In this document: positions 26,013-37,405 of the stretch, piece after piece | How the letters are laid out: each line of letters starts with the position of its first letter | How positions within the stretch are numbered: the first letter of the stretch is position 1 | From: Kitasatospora azatica KCTC 9699 | GTDB lineage: Bacteria > Actinomycetota > Actinomycetes > Streptomycetales > Streptomycetaceae | NCBI RefSeq assembly: GCF_000744785.1 | Contig: NZ_JQMO01000002.1 | Coordinates: 992,001 to 1,056,000 of the forward strand | DNA: 64,000 nucleotides | Reading direction: 5' to 3' | The notes under the pieces: generated by a model | Database searches by the model: none | The model's input: only the letters and a program-made list of their open reading frames with translations | What the model was told of the DNA's origin: nothing | Program-made: the position numbers and the translations under genes

Positions 26013-27017
26013 GTGACCAGAGCGGCGACACTCGCCGAGATCGCGCAGGAGGCAGGGGTTTCCGCGCCGACTGTTTCGAAAGTCCCGAACGGGCGCGCCG
26101 ATGTCGCTCCCGCCACCCGCGAGCGGGTGGAGGAGCTTCTCCAGCGCCACGGCTACCGGCGGCGCGGGGGCCGCCAGGTGAGCCCGCTGCTGGAGCTGGT
26201 CTTCCACCAGCTGGAGAGCGCGTGGGCGATGGAGGTGATCCGCGGCGTCGAGAACGCGGTGCGCGAGGAGGGGTTGAGCATCGTGCTCTCCGAATCCGCC
26301 GGACGCCTCAGCCCCGGTCAGTCCTGGATGGACGGCGTGCTCGCCCGCCGCCCGACCGGCGTGGTGCTGGTGCTGTCCGATCTGGACCGCGCACTGGGCG
26401 AGCAGCTGACCAGCCGGAACATCCCGTTCGTGGTGCTGGACCCGGCCGGCGACCCGGGCCAGGGGATACCGGCTGTCGGCACCACCAACTGGGACGGCGG
26501 TCTGGCCGCCACCCGGCACCTGCTCGACCTCGGCCACCGGCGAATCGGCCTGATCGGCGGCCCCGCCCGGATGATGTGCAGCCGCGCCAGGGCCGACGGC
26601 TACCGCGCGGCGCTCGACATGGCGGGCATCCCGTACGCGAGCGAACTGGTCAAGGAGGGCGACTTCCAGCACGAGTCCGGACGGCGGATCGGTCTGGAGC
26701 TGCTGGGCTTGGCCGACCGGCCGACCGCCGTGTTCGCCGGGAACGACCTGCAGGCGTTCGGGCTGTACGAGGCCGCCCGCGAGCTGGGGCTGCGCATTCC
26801 GGAGGACCTCAGCGTGGTGGGCTTCGACGACCTCCCGCCGGCCCGCTGGGTGGGCCCACCCCTGACCACCGTCCGTCAGCCACTGACCGAGATGGCCGAG
26901 GTGGCGACCCGCCTGGTGATCGACCTGGCCCGCGGGGTGCAGCCCGGGACCGTACGAGTGGACCTCGCCACCACCCTGGTCGAGCGCGGCAGCACCGCCC
27001 CGCCGCGAAGGGACTGA
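26013..27017 (+). CDS. LacI-family transcriptional regulator
   Basis: The 334-residue protein starts at GTG 26013 with AGGAGG placed seven bases upstream. The DNA-binding head reads ATLAEIAQEAGVSAPTVSKV, then PNGRADVAPATRERV. The sugar-binding core has typical landmarks such as RRPTGVVLVLSDLD, HRRIGLIGGPA, TAVFAGNDLQAFGLYEAA and LSVVGFDDLPPA. It converges with the GH3 gene of the xylooligosaccharide operon and is the likely regulator of that island (BxlR-like). One oddity: the usually hydrophobic residue before NG (VLNG) is proline here, at the end of the recognition helix. Confidence 0.9.
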   Translation: MTRAATLAEIAQEAGVSAPTVSKVPNGRADVAPATRERVEELLQRHGYRRRGGRQVSPLLELVFHQLESAWAMEVIRGVENAVREEGLSIVLSESAGRLSPGQSWMDGVLARRPTGVVLVLSDLDRALGEQLTSRNIPFVVLDPAGDPGQGIPAVGTTNWDGGLAATRHLLDLGHRRIGLIGGPARMMCSRARADGYRAALDMAGIPYASELVKEGDFQHESGRRIGLELLGLADRPTAVFAGNDLQAFGLYEAARELGLRIPEDLSVVGFDDLPPARWVGPPLTTVRQPLTEMAEVATRLVIDLARGVQPGTVRVDLATTLVERGSTAPPRRD

Positions 27018-27027
27018 CGGAGCCCCG

Positions 27028-27070
27028 GGCTCCCCGGCCGAGTGCGGAGCGGTGCGGTCGCCGGGGAGCC
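27028..27070. terminator. Hairpin terminator after the LacI gene
   Basis: GGCTCCCCGGC at 27028-27038 pairs with GCCGGGGAGCC at 27060-27070, with a 21-base loop. It lies 11 bases past the LacI stop, between two convergent genes. Confidence 0.6.
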
Positions 27071-27171
27071 GCCCCCGGCGTGGTGTGGCGCCGGCCGCCC
27101 ACCCCGTGGCGGTGCGAAAGGATGCAATCCCGGCTCCAGGGCGCCGAGCCGGTGGCCTACGGGGACGGCCG

Positions 27172-29532
27172 TCAGGCGGAGTGGAAGTCCGCGTGCAGGC
27201 GCCGGGTGTGGTCCAGAACGCGGACCGGCCCGTCCAGCCGGACGGTGGCGGTGAGCCGGAGGTCGGTGCTGGAGGCGGCGAGGCGCAGCTCCAGCTCCCC
27301 CGGCTCCACGATGCGTCGGCCGTCGCGCCCGGTGAAGGACGCGAGGTCGGCCGGGACGCTGACCCGGACGCGGGTCTCCTCGCCCGCGTCGAGGGTGATC
27401 CGCCGGTAGCCGATCAGCCGCTGCACCGGCTGGACCACGCTGGCGACGGGGTCGTGCAGGTAGAGCTGGACGGTCTCGCTGCCGCTGCGGTCACCGGTGT
27501 TGCGCAGGGTGAACGCGAGGTCGACCGCCCCGGCGGTCGTGGCGTCGGCCCGCTCCATCGCCAGGTCGGTCCAGGCGAAGGTCGTGTAACCGATGCCGTG
27601 CCCGAATCCGAACGCCGGGGTGGGGTCGGTGCTGGACACCTCGCTGGGGCCGGCCAGGCGGGCGGCGAGGTAGGTGGAGGGCTGCACGCCCGGCCGGGCC
27701 GGGATGCTGACGGGCAGTCGGCCCGAGGGGTTGGTCCGGCCGCTGAGCACGGCGACGACGGCCTCCGTCCCGGCCTCGCCGGGGAAGAAGGTCTGCACGA
27801 GGGCCGCCGCCTCGGTCACCGCGCGCCCCAGGGCGTAGGGCCGGCCGGCCAGTAGTACCGGGACGACAGGCTTGCCGGTGTCCAGCAGGGCGTCGAGCAA
27901 CTGTCTCTGCACGCCGGGCAGTTCGAGGGACTCGACATCGCAGCCCTCGCCGCTGGTACCGCGCCCGAACAGGCCGGCCCGGTCGCCGAGGGCGACGATC
28001 ACGACGTCGGCCTGCCGAGCCTCCTCGACGGCCTCGGGGAAGCCGGACGCGTCGAGCCCGTCGACGCTCGCCCCGGTGGCGGTCCGGATCTCGCTGTGGG
28101 GGAACTCGGCCGCCAGCGCCTGGCGCAGGGTGGGCAGTTCGATGCCGACCGGTACCTCGGGGTGCTGGCTGCCGACGTGCACGGGGAAGGCATAGCAGCC
28201 CAGCACCGAGGTCGGGGTGTCGGCGTTGGGGCCGATCAGCGCGATCCGGCGGGGGCCGCGCAGCGGCAGGGTGCCGTCGTTGCGCAGCAGCACCACGGCC
28301 TGATCGGCGATCTCCCGGGCCAGGGCGCGGTTCTCCGGGGGGTCCAGGTCGACCGATCCGCGCAGCTCGCGCGGGTCGTCGAGGCGGCGGCCGGCGAGTG
28401 CCGCCGGGACGGCGTCCCAGTCCGGGTCCAGCAGGCCGAGCTGGGCCTTCTGCGCCAAGACCCGGCGCAGCGCCCGGTCCACCAGCGCCTCGGGCACGGT
28501 CCCGTCCTCGACGGCGCGCAGCAGCGGCTCCCCGAAGGTCTTGACCGTCGGCAGCTCCACGTCCACGCCGCTGGCCAGGGCGAGGGCGGCGGCCTCGGCC
28601 CAGTCGCCTGCGACACCGTGCAGCACCTTGAGGAAGGCGATGCCGAAGTAGTCGGCCACCACCGTCCCCTCGAAGCCCCAGGTGTCGCGCAGCAGCCCGG
28701 TCAGCAGGGCCTCGTCGGCGGCCGAGGGGATGCCGTCGGTGTCGGTGTAGGCGTGCATGACCGAACGGGGCCGGCCTTCGCGGACCGCCATTTCGAAGGG
28801 CGGCAGGATCACGTCGGCTCGCTCGCGCCCGCCCATGCCGACGGGGGCCAGGTTGCGTCCGGCGCGCGAGGCGGAGTAGCCGGCGAAGTGCTTGAGCGTG
28901 GCGACGATGCCCGCGGACTCCAGGCCCTGCACGTAGGCGGTGGCCACCGTGCCGACCAGGTAGGGGTCTTCGCCGATGGTCTCCTCCACCCGCCCCCAGC
29001 GGGCGTCGCGGACGACGTCGAGGACCGGTGCGAGGCCCTGGTGGACGCCGACCGCGCGCATGTCGCGGCCGATGGCCTCGGCCATCCGCCGGATCAGGCC
29101 CGGGTCGAAGGTGGCACCCCAGGAGAGCGGCACCGGGTAGACGGTGGCGCCCCAGGCGGCGAAGCCGGCCAGGCACTCCTCGTGCGCGAGGGCGGGAATG
29201 CCGAACCGGTTGGCGGCGGCGATGCGTTGCTGGCCGCGGGCCAGCGAGAGCGCGCCCAGCGCCGGGTCGACCGGCACCGTGCCGAAGGACCGGGTGAGCT
29301 GGCCCAGCCCGGACGGGAGCAGCTCGTCGAGATCGGGCGGCTCCTCCATGTCGTGCTGGTGCGGGGCCACGTCGCCGCCTTCGTCGGAGGCGCCGACCCA
29401 GACGCCGACGAGCTGGGCCAGCTTCTCCGGCAGCGTCATCTCGGCGATCAGCGAGTCCGCGCGCTCCTCGGGGCTGAGCGCGCGGTCGCGCCAACGGGCA
29501 GTCGGGTCAGCGGACGGGGCGACCTGGTTCAT
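27172..29532 (-). CDS. bxlA: GH3 beta-xylosidase/beta-glucosidase (BxlA-like), cytoplasmic
   Basis: The 786-residue enzyme contains the GH3 catalytic nucleophile region GTVVADYFGIAFL and the active-site strings VLDVVRDARWGRVEETIGED and LKHFAGYSASRAGRN. A C-terminal fibronectin-like domain (SGSETVQLYLHDPVASVVQP) is typical of GH3. No signal peptide is present, so it acts on imported xylo- or cello-oligosaccharides. It is the last gene of the operon binding-protein, permease, permease, GH3. An alternative GTG start at 29544 would give a four-base GTGA overlap with the permease stop. Substrate specificity is inferred from the xylan-island context. Confidence 0.88.
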   Translation of the reverse strand: MNQVAPSADPTARWRDRALSPEERADSLIAEMTLPEKLAQLVGVWVGASDEGGDVAPHQHDMEEPPDLDELLPSGLGQLTRSFGTVPVDPALGALSLARGQQRIAAANRFGIPALAHEECLAGFAAWGATVYPVPLSWGATFDPGLIRRMAEAIGRDMRAVGVHQGLAPVLDVVRDARWGRVEETIGEDPYLVGTVATAYVQGLESAGIVATLKHFAGYSASRAGRNLAPVGMGGRERADVILPPFEMAVREGRPRSVMHAYTDTDGIPSAADEALLTGLLRDTWGFEGTVVADYFGIAFLKVLHGVAGDWAEAAALALASGVDVELPTVKTFGEPLLRAVEDGTVPEALVDRALRRVLAQKAQLGLLDPDWDAVPAALAGRRLDDPRELRGSVDLDPPENRALAREIADQAVVLLRNDGTLPLRGPRRIALIGPNADTPTSVLGCYAFPVHVGSQHPEVPVGIELPTLRQALAAEFPHSEIRTATGASVDGLDASGFPEAVEEARQADVVIVALGDRAGLFGRGTSGEGCDVESLELPGVQRQLLDALLDTGKPVVPVLLAGRPYALGRAVTEAAALVQTFFPGEAGTEAVVAVLSGRTNPSGRLPVSIPARPGVQPSTYLAARLAGPSEVSSTDPTPAFGFGHGIGYTTFAWTDLAMERADATTAGAVDLAFTLRNTGDRSGSETVQLYLHDPVASVVQPVQRLIGYRRITLDAGEETRVRVSVPADLASFTGRDGRRIVEPGELELRLAASSTDLRLTATVRLDGPVRVLDHTRRLHADFHSA

Positions 29533-29540
29533 GTTGCCGG

Positions 29541-30359
29541 TCACTTTCCCCCGACGCCCATGAGGCCCTGGACCAGGGCACGTCGGGCGAACAGGTAGAC
29601 GATGAAGATGGGGAGCATCGACAGCACGACGGCGCTGAGCAGGCCGGGCACGTCGACGCCGTGCTCGGTCTGGAAGTTGTACAGGCCGAGGGTGATGACC
29701 TTGGTGCTCTCCGACTGGGTGAGGATCAGGGGGAACAGGAAGCCGTTCCACGCCTGCAGTGCGGCGAAGACCACGACGGACGAGAGGCCGCCCTTGGACA
29801 GCGGCAGCACCAGCTGCCAGAACACTCGCCACGGGGTGGCGCCGTCCACGGCCATGGCCTCGTAGAGCTCGCTGGTGATGTCGCGCATGGCGCCGGTGAG
29901 GACCAGCGTGCACACCGGCAGGCAGAACGCCGCGGTGGGCAGGATGACGCCGAGCAGGTTGTCGTAGAGGCCGGCCTTGCTGATGACGTAGAACATCGGC
30001 ACGATCACGGCCTGCGCCGGAATCGCCAGCCCCAGCAGGAAGATCCGGAACACCGTGCCGATGGTCCTGCCCCGGGCGCGCACGATCGCGTAGGCGAGCG
30101 GTGGCACGACGAGCAGCACGATCGCGACCACGCTCACGGTGACGAGCAGCGTGTTCAGGAAGTCCTGGCCGAAGCCGTTGGAGAAGTCGTCCAGGTAGTT
30201 CTGCAGGGTCAGCTGCGAGGGGAAGGTGAGCGGCCCCTGCGAGGAGTAGTTGGCCCGGGTCCGGAACGTCGAGATCAGCAGGACGTACAGCGGGAAGCCG
30301 ACCAGGGCCAGCCAGACCAGCGAGCCGAGCCCGGCGAGGTGGTTGGGACGCCGTCGCAT
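29541..30359 (-). CDS. bxlG: Carbohydrate ABC permease, MalG-type
   Basis: The 272-residue protein has six predicted helices and the EAA-loop motif YEAMAVDGATPWRVFWQLVL of sugar ABC importers. Its start codon shares one base (TGATG) with the stop of the upstream permease, so the two are co-translated. It pairs with the MalF-like subunit at 30359-31294. The ATPase gene for the importer is not in this operon; in streptomycetes such systems usually share the MsiK ATPase encoded elsewhere. Confidence 0.92.
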   Translation of the reverse strand: MRRRPNHLAGLGSLVWLALVGFPLYVLLISTFRTRANYSSQGPLTFPSQLTLQNYLDDFSNGFGQDFLNTLLVTVSVVAIVLLVVPPLAYAIVRARGRTIGTVFRIFLLGLAIPAQAVIVPMFYVISKAGLYDNLLGVILPTAAFCLPVCTLVLTGAMRDITSELYEAMAVDGATPWRVFWQLVLPLSKGGLSSVVVFAALQAWNGFLFPLILTQSESTKVITLGLYNFQTEHGVDVPGLLSAVVLSMLPIFIVYLFARRALVQGLMGVGGK

Positions 30360-31294
30360 CAGAGTCCCTCCGTGGTGCTGCGCATCTTGTCGTAGCCGGA
30401 CAGGCGCACGACGGCGAGCGAGATCAGGGTGGCGACCACCACGAGGACCAGGGCGATGGCCGAGCCCGCTCCGAAGTCGAAGCGCTTGAACGCTTGTTGG
30501 TACATGTAGAAGGCGCTGTTGGTGGTGTCGGTGCCGGGGCCGCCCTGGGTGAGGATGAGGACGGTGTCGAAGGTGGTGAGGCCGCCGACCAGCATCAGGA
30601 TGACCGAGGTGATCATGGTGTTGCGCAGCTGCGGCAGGGTGATGTGGAAGAACTGCCGTACCCTGCCCGCGCCGTCGATCGACGCCGCCTGGTAGAGCAC
30701 CTGCGGGATGGCCCGGGCACCGCCCTGGTAGAGCAGCGCGTGCATGGGCGTCCACTGCCACAGGCCGACGAAGGTCAGCACCGCGACGGCGCTGCTCTGG
30801 CTGCCCATCAGGTTGCCGTCGCCGAACAGCCACTCCAGCTGGGAGGGCACACCGAAGTTGGGGTCGAGGATGGCGCGCCAGACCACCGAGATCGCGGTCG
30901 CGGACAGCAGCAACGGGATGAAGAAGATCGCGGACAGCACGGCGCGGTTGCGCTGGTGACCGGCCGCCCACACGCCCAGCAGGATGCTCACCGGGGTCTG
31001 CACGACCACGCCGGCCACCGTCAGCACCAGGGTCAGCCAGACGCTCTGCGTCATCACCGGGTCGTGCAGCAGTTTGGTCCAATTCGCGAGGCCGTTGAAC
31101 CGGGGCGCGTCGACACCGTTCCAGCTGGTGAAGGAGAGCACCCCCACCAGCACCAGCGGCACGATCGCGAACATCAGGAAGAACACCGTCGCGGGCACCG
31201 CCCAGGCAAGGCCCGGGCGGGTCACCCCGACGCCGGTCCGGCCTCCCGCCCGCAGGCGGTGGCCGTACTCGGACGCGAAGGAGGAAGTCCTCAT
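30359..31294 (-). CDS. bxlF: Carbohydrate ABC permease, MalF-type
   Basis: The 311-residue protein has a cytoplasmic head and six membrane segments (AVPATVFFLMFAIVPLVLVG, TLVLTVAGVVVQTPV, FFIPLLLSATAISVVW and others). The EAA loop is YQAASIDGAGRVRQFFHITL. It forms the transmembrane channel together with the MalG-like protein. Its start lies 12 bp after the binding-protein gene stop. No regulatory site is seen inside the operon, so expression should follow that of the binding protein gene. Confidence 0.92.
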   Translation of the reverse strand: MRTSSFASEYGHRLRAGGRTGVGVTRPGLAWAVPATVFFLMFAIVPLVLVGVLSFTSWNGVDAPRFNGLANWTKLLHDPVMTQSVWLTLVLTVAGVVVQTPVSILLGVWAAGHQRNRAVLSAIFFIPLLLSATAISVVWRAILDPNFGVPSQLEWLFGDGNLMGSQSSAVAVLTFVGLWQWTPMHALLYQGGARAIPQVLYQAASIDGAGRVRQFFHITLPQLRNTMITSVILMLVGGLTTFDTVLILTQGGPGTDTTNSAFYMYQQAFKRFDFGAGSAIALVLVVVATLISLAVVRLSGYDKMRSTTEGL

Positions 31295-31305
31295 GGCGAT
31301 TCGTC

Positions 31306-32601
31306 TCAGGAGGCGGGCAGGGCCTGCATGGCCCTGATGAAGCCGTCCACGTCGAGCTTGCCGTTGAAGAACTGCTGGACGGCGGTGTGGATCGGCGTGT
31401 TGGCGGCCGGCGGGAACGCCTGGTCCCAGGACAGCTGGAACGACGGGGCGGCCTTGACCAGGTTGTACTGGTACTTCGAGTAGTCGGGGTTGGCCGCGGT
31501 GTCGAGGAACTGCTCGGTGTTGGTGGTGGTCGGCAGGTTGCCGATCGCCAGTTGCGCCTTCACGAACTCGTCGGAGTACATGAGCTTCAAGAAGGCGGCC
31601 GCCGCATCGGGGTGCTTGGTCTTCTTCAGCACCGAGTAGAAGTTGTTGGTGTTGCCGACCACGTCGGCCGGGTCGCCCTTGCCGCCGGCGATACCGGGGA
31701 AGTTGCTGTACCCGAGGTCGTTCTTGGCGAAGTCGGGGCTGGCGTCCTGCTGGGTGGCGTACTCCCAGGAGCCCATCAGCTCGAAGGCCGCCTTGCCCTT
31801 GGCCAGCAGGGCCGGGGAGCCGCCGTCGGTGAACTTGACGGAGTCGAAGTTCGAGCCGAACGCGCCGGCGTCAACCAGTTGCTTGAGCATGCCCAGGGCC
31901 TTCTTGGCGTCCGCGCTCTCCCAGGCGCTCTTGTCGCCGGCCAGCGCCTTCTGGAACAGCTCGGGGCCCGCCACGCGGTCGAAGACGTACTCGTACCACA
32001 TCAGGGTCGGCCACTGGTCGCCGCCGCCGAGGGCGAACGGGGTGATGCCCTTGGCCTTGAGCGCCTGGACGGCGCCCAGCAGGTCGTCCCAGGTCTTCGG
32101 GACGCTCAGGCCGGCGGCGGCGAGCACCTTCTTGTTGTCGAACAGCAGCACGGGCTGGGTGCCGCGCATCGGGATGCCGTAGGACTTGCCGTCGATCACC
32201 GCGGTGTTGAACACCGAGGGCAGGAAGTCGCTCTTCAGTTTCGGGTCTGCGGCGATCATGTCGTCCAGCGGGAGCAGCAGGTCGGACTTCACGTAGGGCT
32301 GGATGCTGCCGCCACCCCAGTTGAAGAAGACGTCCGGCGCCTGGGGGGTGCTGATGACGGTGTTGAGCTTGGCCTGGTAGTCCGCGCCGGGAATCGTGTC
32401 CAGGACGGCCTTGACCTTCGAGGTCTTGTTGAAGGTCTCGACCAGTTGCTTCTCGACCTTGTTGCTGGCGTCTCCGTAGACCAGCACGTGGATCGTGCCG
32501 GAGTCCCCACCGGCGGAAGAGGAGCCGCCGCTGCCGCAGGCGGTCATCCCCACGATGGCCACGGTCAAGCCGAGCGCAACGGCGAAAGAGCGTCTCTCCA
32601 T
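31306..32601 (-). CDS. bxlE: Sugar-binding lipoprotein of an ABC importer (xylobiose/xylooligosaccharide type)
   Basis: The 431-residue lipoprotein starts MERRSFAVALGLTVAIVG and has a lipobox MTAC|G, with the cysteine near residue 22. The mature part is a typical sugar-binding protein (SQAPDVFFNWGGG-like strand as APDVFFNWGGGSIQPYV; GITPFALGGGDQWPTLMWYE). It would capture xylooligosaccharides outside the cell and hand them to the two permeases encoded next. GGGGAG precedes the ATG at 32601. A GAAAGTTTC inverted repeat 13 bases upstream of the start and a second at 32757 suggest repression by the nearby LacI protein. Confidence 0.9.
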   Translation of the reverse strand: MERRSFAVALGLTVAIVGMTACGSGGSSSAGGDSGTIHVLVYGDASNKVEKQLVETFNKTSKVKAVLDTIPGADYQAKLNTVISTPQAPDVFFNWGGGSIQPYVKSDLLLPLDDMIAADPKLKSDFLPSVFNTAVIDGKSYGIPMRGTQPVLLFDNKKVLAAAGLSVPKTWDDLLGAVQALKAKGITPFALGGGDQWPTLMWYEYVFDRVAGPELFQKALAGDKSAWESADAKKALGMLKQLVDAGAFGSNFDSVKFTDGGSPALLAKGKAAFELMGSWEYATQQDASPDFAKNDLGYSNFPGIAGGKGDPADVVGNTNNFYSVLKKTKHPDAAAAFLKLMYSDEFVKAQLAIGNLPTTTNTEQFLDTAANPDYSKYQYNLVKAAPSFQLSWDQAFPPAANTPIHTAVQQFFNGKLDVDGFIRAMQALPAS

Positions 32602-32613
32602 CAGAACTCCCCT

Positions 32614-32622
32614 GAAAGTTTC
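32614..32622. promoter_or_regulatory. Inverted repeat GAAAGTTTC before bxlE
   Basis: GAAAGTTTC lies 13 bases upstream of the binding-protein start, in a position to block transcription or initiation. The same core occurs at 32757 and 38945. Xylanase genes of Streptomyces have been reported to carry GAAA-TTTC-type repeats. Confidence 0.55.
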
Positions 32623-32756
32623 GGTCTGATTGTCGAAATCCCTGTTCGCCGGACGCTAGGTTGCGAGCATGTTGCGGGTCAACCCCTGGCACCGAGGGTT
32701 ACGGAAGCGTGATCCGCCACCAGTGTGCACGGCTGCATCTCACCCCCCGCTGCTCC

Positions 32757-32767
32757 CGAAACTTTCG
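32757..32767. promoter_or_regulatory. Perfect inverted repeat CGAAACTTTCG
   Basis: Five-base arms CGAAA and TTTCG around a central C, about 155 bp upstream of bxlE. A degenerate copy (CAAAACTTTCG) lies at 33000-33010. It is a probable binding site for the xylan LacI repressor. Confidence 0.6.
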
Positions 32768-33374
32768 ACCAGCCGACCCACCCCTTGTCGCACCCACCCC
32801 GGAACACTAATTTGTTGCTCGGCATGATGAATAGGTCCTCCCCCCAAACCCTGGGCGTGAACCGATGACGACCACCGGCCCGTTGACCAACCGGGCGGGC
32901 AGCCTCACCTTCGGCGCGCGCGCCGTCCGGCCGGGAGGTTCGGCAACCGCTTCACGAAGCGCCGGCCGGCACCGAGAGCCGAGTAGGCCGCTGCGGCGGC
33001 AAAACTTTCGACGGGTTACTGGCTGTAAGTTTCAGCCTTTTGACGAGGTGTCGGCCAGGACCTTGGGTTTGCATCGGGCGTCAGCCACCTGACCAGCGCC
33101 TTCCTGAGCAGGGGCGAGCTCCACGACCTGCGAATCTATCGGCAACCCGGTCGAAAGTGTTGACAGCCTGTCGAGCGCAGGCCAACACTGGCGCCGTCGA
33201 CAAGTCCGAGTGGCCTTGGATCCGGGTCGCATTCGCCAACCTGCTGTGGACGCAGCGAGGTTGATGACACGTCGATTCGTGCACCGCCGCGCGACACCGT
33301 CCGGCCGACCCCCACGGTCACCGGTGGCGTGGGGCTGCGCACACCCCCACCCATCGGCAGGACGGATCACCCCA
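32768..33374. other. Non-coding spacer between the xylooligosaccharide operon and the CBM2 remnant
   Basis: No gene was recognised. It contains one degenerate CAAAACTTTCG site at 33000 and partial copies (GTAAGTTTCAG around 33025 and CGAAAGTG around 33152). Short frames present lack start signals and look like chance. Confidence 0.4.
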
Positions 33375-33720
33375 GTGAACTCCCTCCACCCCAAGAGCCG
33401 CAGGGCCGGCCGCCTCCGGCGGATCGCCGGCAGGACGCGCGTACTCGCGCAGGCCCTCGCACCGGCCCTCGCGGCGGCTCCAACATCACCCTGGGCTCCC
33501 CCACCGGCGGGGGCGGCGGCCACACGGGCGGCGGCTACACCGCGACGCTCTCCGCCGGCGCCTCGTGGAGCGACCGCTGCAACCTGAAGGTCTCGGTCGC
33601 CGGGTCGAACTCCTGGAAGGTGACCGTGCAGGTCCCCTCCCCGGAGAGGATCGGCTCGACCTGGAACGTCAACACGTCCTACCCCCACGCCCGGACCCTC
33701 GTCGCCACCCCCAACGGTGT
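33375..33720 (+). pseudogene. Frameshifted remnant of a secreted CBM2 protein
   Basis: A signal-peptide-like start at GTG 33375 encodes MNSLHPKSRRAGRLRRIAGR in one frame. In another frame a CBM2-like module follows: YTATLSAGASWSDRCNLKVS, VAGSNSWKVTVQVPSPERI and TWNVNTSYPHARTLVATPNG. The missing pieces are the middle of the leader, any catalytic domain and the CBM2 C-terminal strand. The module stops at the operator palindrome of the xylanase gene. It is probably the leftover of an older cellulose-binding enzyme gene at this spot. Confidence 0.6.
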
Positions 33721-33730
33721 TAGCGCTAAC
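33719..33730. promoter_or_regulatory. LacI-type operator GTTAGCGCTAAC
   Basis: A perfect 12-bp palindrome with central CG, 118 bp before the GH10 xylanase start. A near copy (GGCAGCGCTAAC, 10 of 12) precedes the GH62 gene, so both genes may be coregulated. Confidence 0.65.
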
Positions 33731-33788
33731 GGTCAGTTCGCGGACAGCCAGGCCGGTCCCCGATCGGTCGAACCGTCCGGTGGCGTGA

Positions 33789-35321
<1,533 letters not shown>

Positions 35322-35372
35322 CCTGAGCCGCCGGCCACCATCGCGACGCGGCGCTCACGGCCACCAAGAAAT

Positions 35373-35384
35373 GGCAGCGCTAAC
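35373..35384. promoter_or_regulatory. LacI-type operator, degenerate copy GGCAGCGCTAAC
   Basis: Ten of 12 bases equal the xylanase operator GTTAGCGCTAAC. It lies 45 bp before the GH62 start, with the intact half ending CGCTAACA. Confidence 0.5.
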
Positions 35385-35416
35385 ACCGTCGCGTCAACAG
35401 CACCATCCATACCTAG

Positions 35417-36850
<1,434 letters not shown>

Positions 36851-36874
36851 CCCGTCAGGTCCACCGCGATCGCA

Positions 36875-36907
36875 TGGAACCCCAGCCGTCCGTCGGCTGG
36901 GGTTCCA
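36875..36907 (+). terminator. Hairpin terminator after GH62
   Basis: TGGAACCCCAGCC, loop GTCCGTC, GGCTGGGGTTCCA: a 13-bp perfect stem 24 bases past the GH62 stop. A weaker hairpin (CCGCTCCC/GGGAGCGG, 36944-36962) follows. Confidence 0.8.
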
Positions 36908-37168
36908 CGTGCGTGTGGACCGGCTGACCGAGCACCGGAAAGGCCGCTCCCGCCGGGAGCGGAAGCGGCCTACGGCCGGGGTCCCGGTTCGCCGCTGAGC
37001 AAGCCGGGACGAGGCGAGGGCCCGGCCAGCTCGCGCAGGGCCGCCGAAGTGAAGGCGCGGCCCGAGGCGGTCCCGACCGGCCCACGGGGCTGGAAGCGTT
37101 GACGCGTGGCCGCACGGGGCGGCACGGGGCGGCGCCGCTCTCCCGGCAGCTCTCGGGCAGGAAGACCT

Positions 37169-37224
37169 GCGGGGCACCCAAAGGACGGCAGGGCGATCGC
37201 CCTGCCGTCCTTTGGGTGCCCCGC
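37169..37224. repeat. 56-bp perfect palindrome without spacer
   Basis: Every base from 37169 to 37224 pairs with its mirror partner around GGGCGATCGCCC. That gives 28-bp arms and no loop bases. It lies between the convergent GH62 and CE1 genes, and could act as a bidirectional terminator or as a recombination-prone cruciform. Confidence 0.8.
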
Positions 37225-37264
37225 GAAGGAAGGCTCGACGCCGACTGCGCCTGACCACCACAAC

Positions 37265-37308
37265 GTCGTGCTGCCCGCCGCACCATCAGGTGCGGCGGGC
37301 AGCACGAC
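37265..37308. terminator. 20-bp stem hairpin with ATCA loop
   Basis: The left arm (37265-37284) and the right arm (37289-37308) are perfect complements, closing on ATCA. It is one of several consecutive hairpins between the GH62 and CE1 genes. Confidence 0.75.
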
Positions 37309-37365
37309 CGGCCGACCGGCTCCGCACCACGGCGGCCCGGGCTCCGGGAGGAAGTGACCCCCGGT

Positions 37366-37399
37366 CGGCCCGCAGAGAGGCGCACCTCTCTGCGGGCCG
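37366..37399 (-). terminator. 15-bp stem hairpin past the CE1 gene
   Basis: CGGCCCGCAGAGAGG, loop CGCA, CCTCTCTGCGGGCCG. It lies seven bases past the CE1 stop on the minus strand, so it is the likely terminator of that gene. Confidence 0.75.
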
Positions 37400-37405
37400 G
37401 TGGTG

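Noticed and set aside
32865-33092. A 75-residue open frame upstream of the CBM2 remnant
   Set aside because: It has no clear ribosome binding site, its composition is Arg/Ser-rich and it crosses the GAAAsTTTC-like sites, so it is more likely regulatory spacer.
36970-37305. A 111-residue minus-strand open frame between GH62 and CE1
   Set aside because: It reads through two large hairpins, including the 56-bp palindrome, and lacks any family pattern or ribosome binding site.
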